A DNA stretch of 64,000 nt from UBA11740 sp035635855 (GTDB lineage: Bacteria > Acidobacteriota > Blastocatellia > Pyrinomonadales > Pyrinomonadaceae), in NCBI GenBank assembly GCA_035635855.1, contig DASQAF010000029.1, positions 62,001 through 126,000 on the forward strand, written 5' to 3'. A model generated the notes under the pieces. It was given only the letters and a program-made list of their open reading frames with translations. It did no database searches and was not told the DNA's origin. Numbering within the stretch: the first letter of the stretch is position 1; every line of letters begins with the position of its first letter. The position numbers were made by a program, and so were the translations under genes. Shown one piece after another: positions 33,998-41,748 of this stretch.

Positions 33998-34852
33998 ATG
34001 ACTAACGAATACGGCAAAGACGCACCGCTTTCTTACAACAAATATCTTCGGGTCCCCGAATTGATCGACTTGCAGACTTGTCTGTCGTCGCCAGCCCATC
34101 ACGATGAGTTGCTTTTCATCACTGTGCACCAGGCTTATGAACTCTGGTTCAAGCAAATCCTGCATGAGATTGACGCGGCGATCTCTTTGATGAAAGAGGA
34201 TCGCGCCAATGAAGCCACGCGGGCTCTGCGTCGCATCGTCGAAATTGAAAAGCTTTTGATTGCCCAGATTCATATTCTCGAGACGATGTCGCCGGTCCGC
34301 TTCCTCGGATTCCGCGACGAACTGAACCCGGCCAGCGGGTTTCAGTCAATGCAATTTCGCGAGATCGAGTTTTCTTCCGGCTTGAAGGACGAGGCGATTC
34401 TGCGCGAGTTCGCTGAGGACGATTTTGCCCGGCAACGTCTGCAGGCGCGCATGAACGCGCCTTCGCTTTCCGAAGCGTACTTTGCTTTGCTCCGCCGCCG
34501 GGGATTTGACACGCCCGCCGTTGACGCGCCGCGCGACGCGCAAGAAAGGCGTAGCAATTATGGTAAGCGGCAACGCGCCCTGGTCGAGGTGCTCACGCAT
34601 GAGGAGTTTCATCAGGAATATCAACTGGCGGAAATGCTTTTGGAACACGACGAGTACTTCTCTCTGTGGCGTTCGCATCACATCAAGATGGTTGAGCGCA
34701 TGGTCGGCACCAAAAAGGGCACCGGCGGTTCGGAAGGCGTCGGTTATTTGCGCAAGACCCTCGATAAGAAATTCTTTCCTGAGTTGTGGGAAGCGCGAAC
34801 TTATCTGAGCGCCAATCATGACGATGCGGGGTGCCCGTTTGCCAAGACTTGA
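33998..34852 (+). CDS. kynA: Tryptophan 2,3-dioxygenase
   Basis: 284-residue haem dioxygenase that opens the indole ring of L-tryptophan to give N-formylkynurenine, the first step of the kynurenine pathway. The TDO signature is clear: YNKYLRVPELIDLQ and HHDELLFITVHQAYELWFKQ at the N-terminus (substrate-binding His and aromatic residues). The haem-ligand region follows, SLWRSHHIKMVERMVGTKKGTGGSEGVGYLR, with the conserved GTGGS loop. Length and helical layout are normal. It lies 108 bp after kynU and 36 bp before the CoA ligase gene, all on the + strand, consistent with one transcription unit. Confidence 0.95.
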   Translation: MTNEYGKDAPLSYNKYLRVPELIDLQTCLSSPAHHDELLFITVHQAYELWFKQILHEIDAAISLMKEDRANEATRALRRIVEIEKLLIAQIHILETMSPVRFLGFRDELNPASGFQSMQFREIEFSSGLKDEAILREFAEDDFARQRLQARMNAPSLSEAYFALLRRRGFDTPAVDAPRDAQERRSNYGKRQRALVEVLTHEEFHQEYQLAEMLLEHDEYFSLWRSHHIKMVERMVGTKKGTGGSEGVGYLRKTLDKKFFPELWEARTYLSANHDDAGCPFAKT

Positions 34853-34888
34853 AAGCTCGAGACCTTACCTTCCACCAATTTAGAATTC

Positions 34889-36484
34889 ATGCCCACTCAA
34901 TTCACTCAATTCCCCAAACGCTTCAACCTGGCCGACTACTTCCTCTATCACAATCTGGAGGAAGGTCGCGAGAATAAGGTCTGTCTCTACTATCAGGATC
35001 AAACGTTCACTTACCGCGAGGCGGCGTGGATGTCGAATCGCGCCGGCAATGCGCTGCGCGAAGCCGGTGTTGAGATCGAGGATCGCGTACTCATCGTGCT
35101 GCCGGACTGTCCGGAGTTTGTCTGGACCTGGTTTGGCGCGGCCCGCATAGGCGCGGTGATCACGATGGTCAATCCGCTGCTGCCCGCTGCTGATTACCGT
35201 TATTACCTGGAATATACGCGCGCCCGCGCAGCGGTGGTGCACGAATCATTCCTCCAGCCGTTTGCGGAAGCTGCGCAGGACGCTGGGTATCTGCGATCCG
35301 TACTGGTCGTGAGCGCCAACGCCGTTGACGAAGAGGTAATCAATCCGCGCGAAGGCAACGTCAAGTTTTTCTCGTTTTCGGAATTTGTCTCATCACAGCC
35401 GGGTAGTTGCCGCGCGGCGGACACGCATCGCGACGACATCGCGATCTGGCTGTTCACCTCAGGTTCGACCGGACATCCGAAGGGCGCAGTGCACCTGCAA
35501 CACGACCTGCCCTACAACACTGAAGTCTTTGCCAAACGCACGATGGGTGTGAACGAAAACGACCTGACAGCTTCGGTGCCAAAACTATTCTTTGGCTATG
35601 CGACGGGAACGAACCTGCTGTTTCCTTTTGCGGTTGGCGGCGCGACTGCTTTGTTTGCCGAGCGCTCGACCCCGGAAAAGATGTTCGAAGTGATCGATCG
35701 CTATCGTCCTACGGTCCTGACTACTGTGCCGACGATGATCAATGCGATGCTCAACGCCGAAGATGCCGGCGCCCATGACCTGTCCAGCATTCGCTTCTGC
35801 TATTCCGCCGGCGAAGCCCTGCCGGTTGAACTCTATCACCGCTGGAAGGAGAAGTTCGGCGTCGAGATTTGCGACGGCATCGGCTCAGCCGAGATGTTTC
35901 ATATCTACATCACGAACCGTCCCGGCGATGTACAGCCGGCGAGCCTGGGTCGCATCGTTGACGGTTACGAAGCGAAGATTGTAGACGCCGAAGGAAAAGA
36001 AGTGACGACTGGCGAAATGGGCACGCTGCGGATCAAAGGCGACTCAGCGGCGCTTTGCTATTGGAACGCGCATGAAAAATCGAAAGAGACGTTTTCGGGC
36101 GATTGGTGCGCTACTGGCGATCAAATGCAGGTCGACAGCAACGGCTATTATTGGTATCACGGGCGCACTGACGACATGCTGAAGGTCGGCGGCGTTTTTG
36201 TGGCGCCATCGGAGATTGAGAATTGCCTGCTACAGCATCCGGCGGTAATGGAATGCGCGGTCATCGGCTATGAAGAAGGCGATGGCCTGGTGAAGCCAAA
36301 GGCGTTTGTCGTCGCGCGGAAGGGAAGCGAACCACGCGAAGAACTCGCCGATGAGATCAAGGAATTTGTTAAATCCAGAATCGCGCTCTACAAGTATCCT
36401 CGCTGGATCGAATTCGTGCCCAGTCTGCCAAAAAACGATCGCGGCAAAGTGGATCGAAGGTTGCTCAAAACGCGACCTGCGTAA
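34889..36484 (+). CDS. Benzoate-CoA ligase family protein, probably 2-aminobenzoate-CoA ligase
   Basis: 531-residue acyl-adenylate-forming ligase. The AMP-binding P-loop is at about 188-199 (LFTSGSTGHPKG). FFGYATGTNLLFPFAVGGA and CYSAGEALPVELYHRW are typical of the benzoate-CoA ligase branch (TIGR02262-like). EICDGIGSAEMFHIYITN contains the A5 motif, and the C-terminal catalytic lysine is in NDRGKVDRRLL. It is encoded right after kynU and kynA, whose product is anthranilate, so 2-aminobenzoate is the likely substrate. Benzoate or another aryl acid cannot be excluded from sequence. Confidence 0.85.
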   Translation: MPTQFTQFPKRFNLADYFLYHNLEEGRENKVCLYYQDQTFTYREAAWMSNRAGNALREAGVEIEDRVLIVLPDCPEFVWTWFGAARIGAVITMVNPLLPAADYRYYLEYTRARAAVVHESFLQPFAEAAQDAGYLRSVLVVSANAVDEEVINPREGNVKFFSFSEFVSSQPGSCRAADTHRDDIAIWLFTSGSTGHPKGAVHLQHDLPYNTEVFAKRTMGVNENDLTASVPKLFFGYATGTNLLFPFAVGGATALFAERSTPEKMFEVIDRYRPTVLTTVPTMINAMLNAEDAGAHDLSSIRFCYSAGEALPVELYHRWKEKFGVEICDGIGSAEMFHIYITNRPGDVQPASLGRIVDGYEAKIVDAEGKEVTTGEMGTLRIKGDSAALCYWNAHEKSKETFSGDWCATGDQMQVDSNGYYWYHGRTDDMLKVGGVFVAPSEIENCLLQHPAVMECAVIGYEEGDGLVKPKAFVVARKGSEPREELADEIKEFVKSRIALYKYPRWIEFVPSLPKNDRGKVDRRLLKTRPA

Positions 36485-36522
36485 ACCGCCATCACCGCGC
36501 AAAAGGGAACAATAGGACAGCA

Positions 36523-37029
36523 TTGACAACGTGGCAACTTGTCGTTGTGACCTCTGCATACCTGGTCGAGCTGGTTGCCGTCGTCTATTTCACGCGGGCA
36601 ACTTCGCGCCGCATCTTGGGCGCCTTCGTCGGTGGAGTGGCCGTCGGGTGTTTCGGGATGGCTGCAATAGCCCTCGGTAACGCGTTGGAGCTGTGGCGCG
36701 TTCCGATCACCCAGACACCGTACTTCGTGGCGTTGTTCTACTTTGCGCTCACCATCTCGGTCACCCCAATCTACCTCGTTACCTGGAGGCTGGCCCGCCG
36801 GTTCGGCTGGCGTGGGCTGGCAGTTTTCATTGGCATCGTGGCGATCATCGGCCCACCGCGGGATTACCTGTTCGCCTCGACGTTCCCGGCGTGGATGGTC
36901 TTTGCACCGGGCGTCGCCCCCATTCTCGCAGACGCGGTGACCCACGTTGGTATTGTGGCCCTGGGACACGCTGTGATGCGCCTTGTCGCCGGCCCCTCAC
37001 GTGAGGACCGTTTACGCAATGAATCTTGA
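36523..37029 (+). CDS. Polytopic membrane protein, function unknown
   Basis: 168 residues with about five hydrophobic helices (LVVVTSAYLVELVAVVYF, ILGAFVGGVAVGCFGMAAIA, YFVALFYFALTISVTPIYLV, GLAVFIGIVAIIGPPRDYLF, VAPILADAVTHVGIVALGHA). The start is TTG at 36523. No transport or enzyme motif is recognised. Base use looks slightly different from the neighbouring genes, which could mean transfer, but this is only an impression. It follows the CoA ligase by 38 bp on the same strand and may be co-transcribed. Confidence 0.6.
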   Translation: MTTWQLVVVTSAYLVELVAVVYFTRATSRRILGAFVGGVAVGCFGMAAIALGNALELWRVPITQTPYFVALFYFALTISVTPIYLVTWRLARRFGWRGLAVFIGIVAIIGPPRDYLFASTFPAWMVFAPGVAPILADAVTHVGIVALGHAVMRLVAGPSREDRLRNES

Positions 37030-37118
37030 TCACACGCTCGGAAGGCGTATCATGCCGAAACCCGTCGTCATACGCGTCCTCAGGGCCGGGAATGTTATCA
37101 ATCGAAGGAGAAGAACAA

Positions 37119-37697
37119 ATGATCAAATATCGAATCGCAGTTCTTGCGCTCCTTGCATTCGGAATGTCTTTGACTGCTTCCGGACAAGGACGGCCTGACC
37201 CTGCCGCGCTCATCGCGGCCCAGCGTGAAGCCATGGCGCCGCTCACTTTCATGGACGGTGTGTGGCGTGGTCCGGCCTGGACCATTCTGCCGTCCGGCGA
37301 AAAACATAACGTCACTCAGACTGAGCGCATTGGTCCGTTCCTCGATGGTTCGGTAAAGGTAATCGAAGGGCGAGGGTATAACGCCGACGGTACTGTTGGC
37401 TTCAATGCTTTCGGCACCATCTCTTACAATCCGGCCACGCACGTTTACACTTTGCATTCGTATGCGATGGGGAACGTGGGCGACTTTGTGCTCACCCGCA
37501 CCGGCGACGGGTACACCTGGGAAATCCCCGCCGGTCCGATGACGATCCGCTACACAGCGGTCATCAAGGACGGCGCCTGGAGAGAGGTCGGCGATCGGAT
37601 CATGCCGGGCAAGGAACCGGTCCGATTCTTCGAGATGAATCTCAAGCGGGTGGGTGATACGAACTGGCCCGCCGCGGGGGCGATCAGTCCCAAGTGA
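37119..37697 (+). CDS. Secreted DUF1579-like protein, function unknown
   Basis: 192 residues from the ATG at 37119 (GGAGAAGA ribosome-binding site 4-10 bp ahead). The signal peptide is MIKYRIAVLALLAFGMSLTA with cleavage near ASG. The body is a single beta-barrel-like domain (LTFMDGVWRGPAWTILPSGEKHN ... MRFYAVIK-type ending DTNWPAAG) resembling proteins of the DUF1579 type, with a W-x-G-P-A-W start. Its stop overlaps the start of the flavoprotein gene by 4 bases (gtga), which implies translational coupling. Confidence 0.65.
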   Translation: MIKYRIAVLALLAFGMSLTASGQGRPDPAALIAAQREAMAPLTFMDGVWRGPAWTILPSGEKHNVTQTERIGPFLDGSVKVIEGRGYNADGTVGFNAFGTISYNPATHVYTLHSYAMGNVGDFVLTRTGDGYTWEIPAGPMTIRYTAVIKDGAWREVGDRIMPGKEPVRFFEMNLKRVGDTNWPAAGAISPK

Positions 37698-38899
37698 CGA
37701 AAGATGTCGCGGTTGGCGGAACCTACGACGTGGCCGTCGTGGGCGCGGGCGTGTTTGGCGCCTGGACGGCTTATCAACTGCAAAGAACCGGGAAGCGAGT
37801 AGTCCTCATCGACGCTTACGGCCCCGCGAACAGCCGATCCAGTTCCGGCGACGAATCACGCATCCTTCGCATGGGCTATGGCGCCGATGAGATCTACACG
37901 CGCTCCGCAATGCGATCGCAGCAGCTCTGGCAGGAATTTTTCGCGCGAGTAGACGCGGCCCTCTTTCATCAAACCGGTGTCCTGTGGCTGGCGCACGAAA
38001 ATGATGCGTATCCGGTTAGGACCGCCGAAACCTTTGAAGAGCTCGGAATTCATTTTGAGAAGCTGACCACAGACGAAGTTTCAGCACGTTACCCACAGAT
38101 AGGACTGGACGGAATTGTCTGGGCGATGCTCGAGGTTGAAAGCGGAGTCTTGAGCGCGCGGCGCGCCGTTCAGGCCGTCGTTCGCGAAGCAATCAGGAAT
38201 GGTGTTGAGTATTTGCAGCAGGCGATTAGTGGCACGGGCTTCCCGCCCGTGATTTACGCGCAGGATGCACGGGCCACGGAACGCACACTCGACTGTTTGG
38301 TTACCAACAGCGGCCAACGCATTTCAGCCGGCGCATATGTGTTCGCCTGCGGCCCGTGGTTGCCGAAAATATTTCCCGACTTGTTGGCGGATCGAATTCA
38401 TCCGACTCGCCAGGAAGTCTTCTATTTCGGCACGCCCGCCGGTGACCAAAGTTTTTCTGTGCCCGCTCTGCCCACCTGGATTGATTTCAAAGACGAAGCG
38501 TATGGCTTGCCTGACACGGAAGGACACGGCGTCAAGATCGCCATAGATCGACACGGGCCGCTGTTTGATCCTGATAGCGGAGATCGCATAGCGACCGGCG
38601 AAGGGTTGGCGGAGGCGCGGCAGTATCTGGCCCGTCGTCTGCCTGCTCTGAAAGACGCGCCCGTGACCGAGGCGCGAGTGTGCCAGTACGAAAATACTTC
38701 GAACGGCGACTTTCTCATCGATCTTCATCCTGAGTTTGAGAATGTCTGGCTGGTCGGCGGTGGATCAGGTCACGGCTTCAAACACGGCCCCGTCGTGGGC
38801 AAGTATGTTGCCAGCAGAATCGACGGCAGTAAGGATGGAATCGAACCGCGCTTTAGTCTGGCGAGTAAGGCGCGCGAGCAGATGCGTTGCGTTTACTAA
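37694..38899 (+). CDS. FAD-dependent amine oxidase of the sarcosine oxidase (MSOX/SolA) family
   Basis: 401-residue flavoprotein starting with GTG at 37694. The dinucleotide-binding motif is VVGAGVFGAWTAYQLQ (about residues 15-30). The SRSSSGDESRILRMGYG segment and C-terminal VGGGSGHGFKHGPVVGKYV resemble monomeric sarcosine oxidase and N-methyltryptophan oxidase, where FAD is bound covalently to a Cys; the corresponding C-terminal cysteine was not located with certainty. It probably oxidises a secondary amine. An in-frame repeat (38229-38276) adds about 16 residues (ISGTGFPPVIYAQDARATE) in the middle of the protein. Confidence 0.82.
   Translation: MTKDVAVGGTYDVAVVGAGVFGAWTAYQLQRTGKRVVLIDAYGPANSRSSSGDESRILRMGYGADEIYTRSAMRSQQLWQEFFARVDAALFHQTGVLWLAHENDAYPVRTAETFEELGIHFEKLTTDEVSARYPQIGLDGIVWAMLEVESGVLSARRAVQAVVREAIRNGVEYLQQAISGTGFPPVIYAQDARATERTLDCLVTNSGQRISAGAYVFACGPWLPKIFPDLLADRIHPTRQEVFYFGTPAGDQSFSVPALPTWIDFKDEAYGLPDTEGHGVKIAIDRHGPLFDPDSGDRIATGEGLAEARQYLARRLPALKDAPVTEARVCQYENTSNGDFLIDLHPEFENVWLVGGGSGHGFKHGPVVGKYVASRIDGSKDGIEPRFSLASKAREQMRCVY
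38229..38276. repeat. REP-like repeat inside the flavoprotein gene
   Basis: The segment starts gtggcacgggcttcccgccc and ends gcacgggccac, forming inverted gtggc/gccac ends with an inner acgggc/gcccgt hairpin. It is in frame, encoding about residues 179-195 (SGTGFPPVIYAQDARAT), a peptide that looks like a translated repeat and not like part of the MSOX fold. Confidence 0.75.
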
Positions 38900-38961
38900 A
38901 ACTGAGTGGTCAGGCAAGGAGAAACCTCGTCGTCTGTCATCTAATGGTCCGGGTAGCGGAC

Positions 38962-39138
38962 GAATTGAATAGCCGGTGGCAACGCCACCGGATCGGAGTC
39001 GACGAGATCATAGCGACCTTGTAAGGGTCGCATCTTGCGCGTCATGAATTGTCCGACCCCTTCAGGGTCGAATTCATATTCTCGTCATCGATCCGTGGGC
39101 GGTGCCCACGGCTATTGAATTCATCCCCTCCGGGGATG
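38962..39138. repeat. Cluster of five REP-like hairpins
   Basis: The outer copies 38962-38995 and 39089-39122 are inverted relatives (gaattgaatagccg... / ...cggctattgaattc). Inside lie 39013-39031 (gcgacc/gggtcgc) and 39054-39070 (cgaccc/gggtcg). A fifth hairpin (catcccc-tc-cggggatg) is at 39122-39138. The cluster fills the gap (38900-39275) between two convergent genes; nothing else was seen there. Confidence 0.85.
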
Positions 39139-39275
39139 ATGGTTCACTTTTCCTTACGAAGGCAGATTTCAAGGCGATTTTGAATGTGTTACACGCTGAA
39201 GCGCGGGTGTGAGCCTAACTAAGTAATGTGATTTCGAGTTTAGAACTGACCTAAAGGATGTTGGCGCTCCTGGTG

Positions 39276-41003
39276 TCAGCCACCCGCCGCCGCGGCCACT
39301 TCTGACGCTTCGGCGTTGCGCTTGACGATCACGAGCGTGATGTCGTCGGCGGCGGGAGTACCCTGACAGAATTTCGTCAGCGCGGATTCGATGCGGTCGC
39401 GGATACCGCCGGCTGAAGCCTCGAGATTGCGCGCTACTACTTCATAGAGTCGCGTTGGCCCAAACTCTTCGCCGTTAGGGTTGGTCGCTTCCGAGACGCC
39501 ATCCGAATAAATCACCAGCACGTCGCCCGGATATAATTTCGTCCGCCCCTCGCGAAAGTCGGCGTTCGTCATGATGCCCAGCGGCAGACCACCGGAAGCG
39601 AGCTGTTCCATCGTGCCTCCGGTATGAACGATCAGCGGCGGATTGTGGCCGGCGTTGAGAAATGACAGGCTTCCGTTTTGCGGATCGAGTTCGGCATAGA
39701 AGAGTGTGACGAACCGGTTGGCCGGGATGCTATCGACCAGATAGCGATTGACTGCGCTGATAGTTTTCACCAGCGAGTCGTGTATGTCGGCTTGCGCGTG
39801 CACGGCTGCGTGCAATGATGACATCAGCAAAGCAGCGGCGGTGCCTTTGCCGGAAACGTCGCCCAGCGCGACCACCAGCCTACCGTCTTCGCGCTGGATA
39901 AAATCATAATAGTCGCCGCCGATCTCGTAACAGGGAAAGCTGATTCCCTGCAATTCATAACCGGTAACTATGGGCGCCGTGGCCGGCAGAAATCTCTGTT
40001 GAATTTCGCTGGCGACCTGCTGCTCGCGCTCGAGGCGCTCACGTTCCATCTGCTCCTCAGTCAGGCGCGCATTCTCGACGCGGATGGCCGCCACCGAGGC
40101 CAAAGTAGTCAAGACCTTCAAATGATCTTCGGTGAAACGCCCTTCAGCCAGGGGCGAGTCGGCATAGATGATTCCAAAGACGTTGCTGCCGACGCCCAGC
40201 GGCACCGCCAAAACTGAGCGCACACCCTGCAGCATTACCGTGCCGCCGGCAAACCGCGGATCGGCCTGAGCGTCGGAGGTCAACACCGATTTGCCGTTGG
40301 CCACTACCTCGTCGATCACCGAACGGCTGATGCGAATCTCGCCGACTTCACCCACGCGATCGCGCAGCCGCGCGACCGCAACTTTCAGCTCCGGGTTCTT
40401 TTCATCGCGCATCATGATCATGCAGCGATCCGCAGGAACGGCTTCAAACACCAGGGCGACGATCTGTTCGAGCGTTTCATTCAGCGTAACCGAGGCCAGC
40501 AGCGCCACACCGACCTTGCTGATCAAAGCCAGTAGGTCGCTTTGTTTTGCCGCCTGCTGGTGCTCGGCGGAATCTTCCGATTTGCTGCGGGCACCCTCGA
40601 TGGCTTCGAACAAACCTGAGGTGGTGCGGTCGGCCGACGACAGCGCGATTGTCGCTTCCGGAATCGAGGACGAATTGTCTGTAATCATCGTCGCGCCGCT
40701 GCTGAGCGGAAACGCGCTGTCATTGAAAACTATTTCGGTCTCGCCAATTTGTATGCGGCCGCCGCGGGTGAGAGTGATTGGCGTTTCGACGATCGAACCG
40801 TTGTAAAGAGTGCCATTCGCCGATCCCAGATCCTGGAGAAAGTACTCGTCACCTTCGTTGCGCACCTCGGCGTGTACGCGCGACGCGAAGGGATCAGGGA
40901 TACACAGATCGTTGCGCGCGGAGCGCCCAATCGTGACGCGCAAACGGCTAATCTGGAAATGCTCGGCAGCGCGATCCGGATATTTGACGATTAGTTCAGC
41001 CAT
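39276..41003 (-). CDS. FHA-GAF-PP2C (SpoIIE/RsbU type) protein phosphatase
   Basis: 575 residues in three domains. The N-terminal FHA phosphothreonine-binding domain has IGRSARNDLCI and DLGSANGTLYNG (about 22-90). A GAF sensor domain (about 160-320) has SVLAVPLGVGSNVFGIIYAD. A helical linker (QMERERLEREQQVASEIQQ) leads to the SpoIIE/PP2C phosphatase (about 340-560). Its metal-binding aspartates appear in GGDYYDFIQRED, VALGDVSGKGTAAALLMSS and VIYSDGVSEATNP. It is a likely cytoplasmic phosphatase acting on anti-sigma antagonists or on the nearby Ser/Thr kinase pathway. All four genes from 39276 to 44080 read in the same direction. Confidence 0.92.
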   Translation of the reverse strand: MAELIVKYPDRAAEHFQISRLRVTIGRSARNDLCIPDPFASRVHAEVRNEGDEYFLQDLGSANGTLYNGSIVETPITLTRGGRIQIGETEIVFNDSAFPLSSGATMITDNSSSIPEATIALSSADRTTSGLFEAIEGARSKSEDSAEHQQAAKQSDLLALISKVGVALLASVTLNETLEQIVALVFEAVPADRCMIMMRDEKNPELKVAVARLRDRVGEVGEIRISRSVIDEVVANGKSVLTSDAQADPRFAGGTVMLQGVRSVLAVPLGVGSNVFGIIYADSPLAEGRFTEDHLKVLTTLASVAAIRVENARLTEEQMERERLEREQQVASEIQQRFLPATAPIVTGYELQGISFPCYEIGGDYYDFIQREDGRLVVALGDVSGKGTAAALLMSSLHAAVHAQADIHDSLVKTISAVNRYLVDSIPANRFVTLFYAELDPQNGSLSFLNAGHNPPLIVHTGGTMEQLASGGLPLGIMTNADFREGRTKLYPGDVLVIYSDGVSEATNPNGEEFGPTRLYEVVARNLEASAGGIRDRIESALTKFCQGTPAADDITLVIVKRNAEASEVAAAAGG

Positions 41004-41087
41004 TGAATTCGTTTAGAGTTCAAGCTTTGGCTTGCCTCTGAAATATTCAGCAACCTAAGGATTGAATTCTGGACCCGCCTGCGTCCG

Positions 41088-41633
41088 TTACATCTGCGCG
41101 CCCTGGGGACGCGGCCTCCGCGCCGGCGCCACAACCGGCGCGGCGTTTTCGCGCACAACAACTGTGCCCGCGATGAAATCATGCAACGAGCGCCCTGTCG
41201 GCATCACCGTGACGATTAGAAATCCAAGACCAAAGGGCAGCAGCGACAAGGGGTAACCCACAAAGTGTCTTAACAGGGCGCGGAGGATTCCCGGCGGGCC
41301 TCCGTGCATGCGCTCGATTCGCAAACCGGTCGTCCACTTTCCCACCGTCTTTCCGGTCAAACCCGCCAGCACACCGAGATCGAGCAGCACCACCACGAGG
41401 GTGATTACAATTCCCACCTTCTCAGCGCTGCCGCCGGCAATGCGCGCGCCGCCGCCCATCAAACGCGCCACCATAATACTGAAAGTTAGAATCAACGCCA
41501 GCAAGATATAGTCGATCAGCAAGGCGCCGCAACGTAGCGCAAAGGGAGCGCGGAAACGCACGCGAACGCGCGGCTCGGGCCGCCGATCGGACGGACCGCG
41601 CGCGGGTTTGGCGGTTTGAGCAGTTGGGGTCAT
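41088..41633 (-). CDS. RDD family membrane protein
   Basis: 181 residues. The family arginine and aspartate pair appears as FALRCGALLIDYILLALI (R, then DD/D at the first helix), followed by KTVGKWTTGLRIER and a second and third hydrophobic segment (GIVITLVVVLLDLGVLAG, PLSLLPFGLGFLIVTVM). RDD proteins are small inner-membrane proteins of poorly known function. The N-terminus is Pro/Arg-rich. It lies between the phosphatase and kinase genes and may be a signalling accessory. Confidence 0.85.
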   Translation of the reverse strand: MTPTAQTAKPARGPSDRRPEPRVRVRFRAPFALRCGALLIDYILLALILTFSIMVARLMGGGARIAGGSAEKVGIVITLVVVLLDLGVLAGLTGKTVGKWTTGLRIERMHGGPPGILRALLRHFVGYPLSLLPFGLGFLIVTVMPTGRSLHDFIAGTVVVRENAAPVVAPARRPRPQGAQM

Positions 41634-41638
41634 AGGGG

Positions 41639-41738
41639 AATTTCCATTTTTGATTTGCGATTGCCACTGGCTGGCCCGGCTTCGCGCTTAAGATACGAGG
41701 CCCAAGACTAAATCAAAAATCAAAAATCGCAAATCCAA
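41639..41738. repeat. AT-rich inverted repeat
   Basis: The arms are about 41642-41662 (atttccatttttgatttgcg) and 41709-41738 (aaatcaaaaatcaaaaatcg followed by caaatcc). The type resembles the low-complexity runs at 3651-3706 and at the start of purE. It occupies the gap between the RDD and kinase genes. Confidence 0.6.
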
Positions 41739-41748
41739 AATGCGGTAA

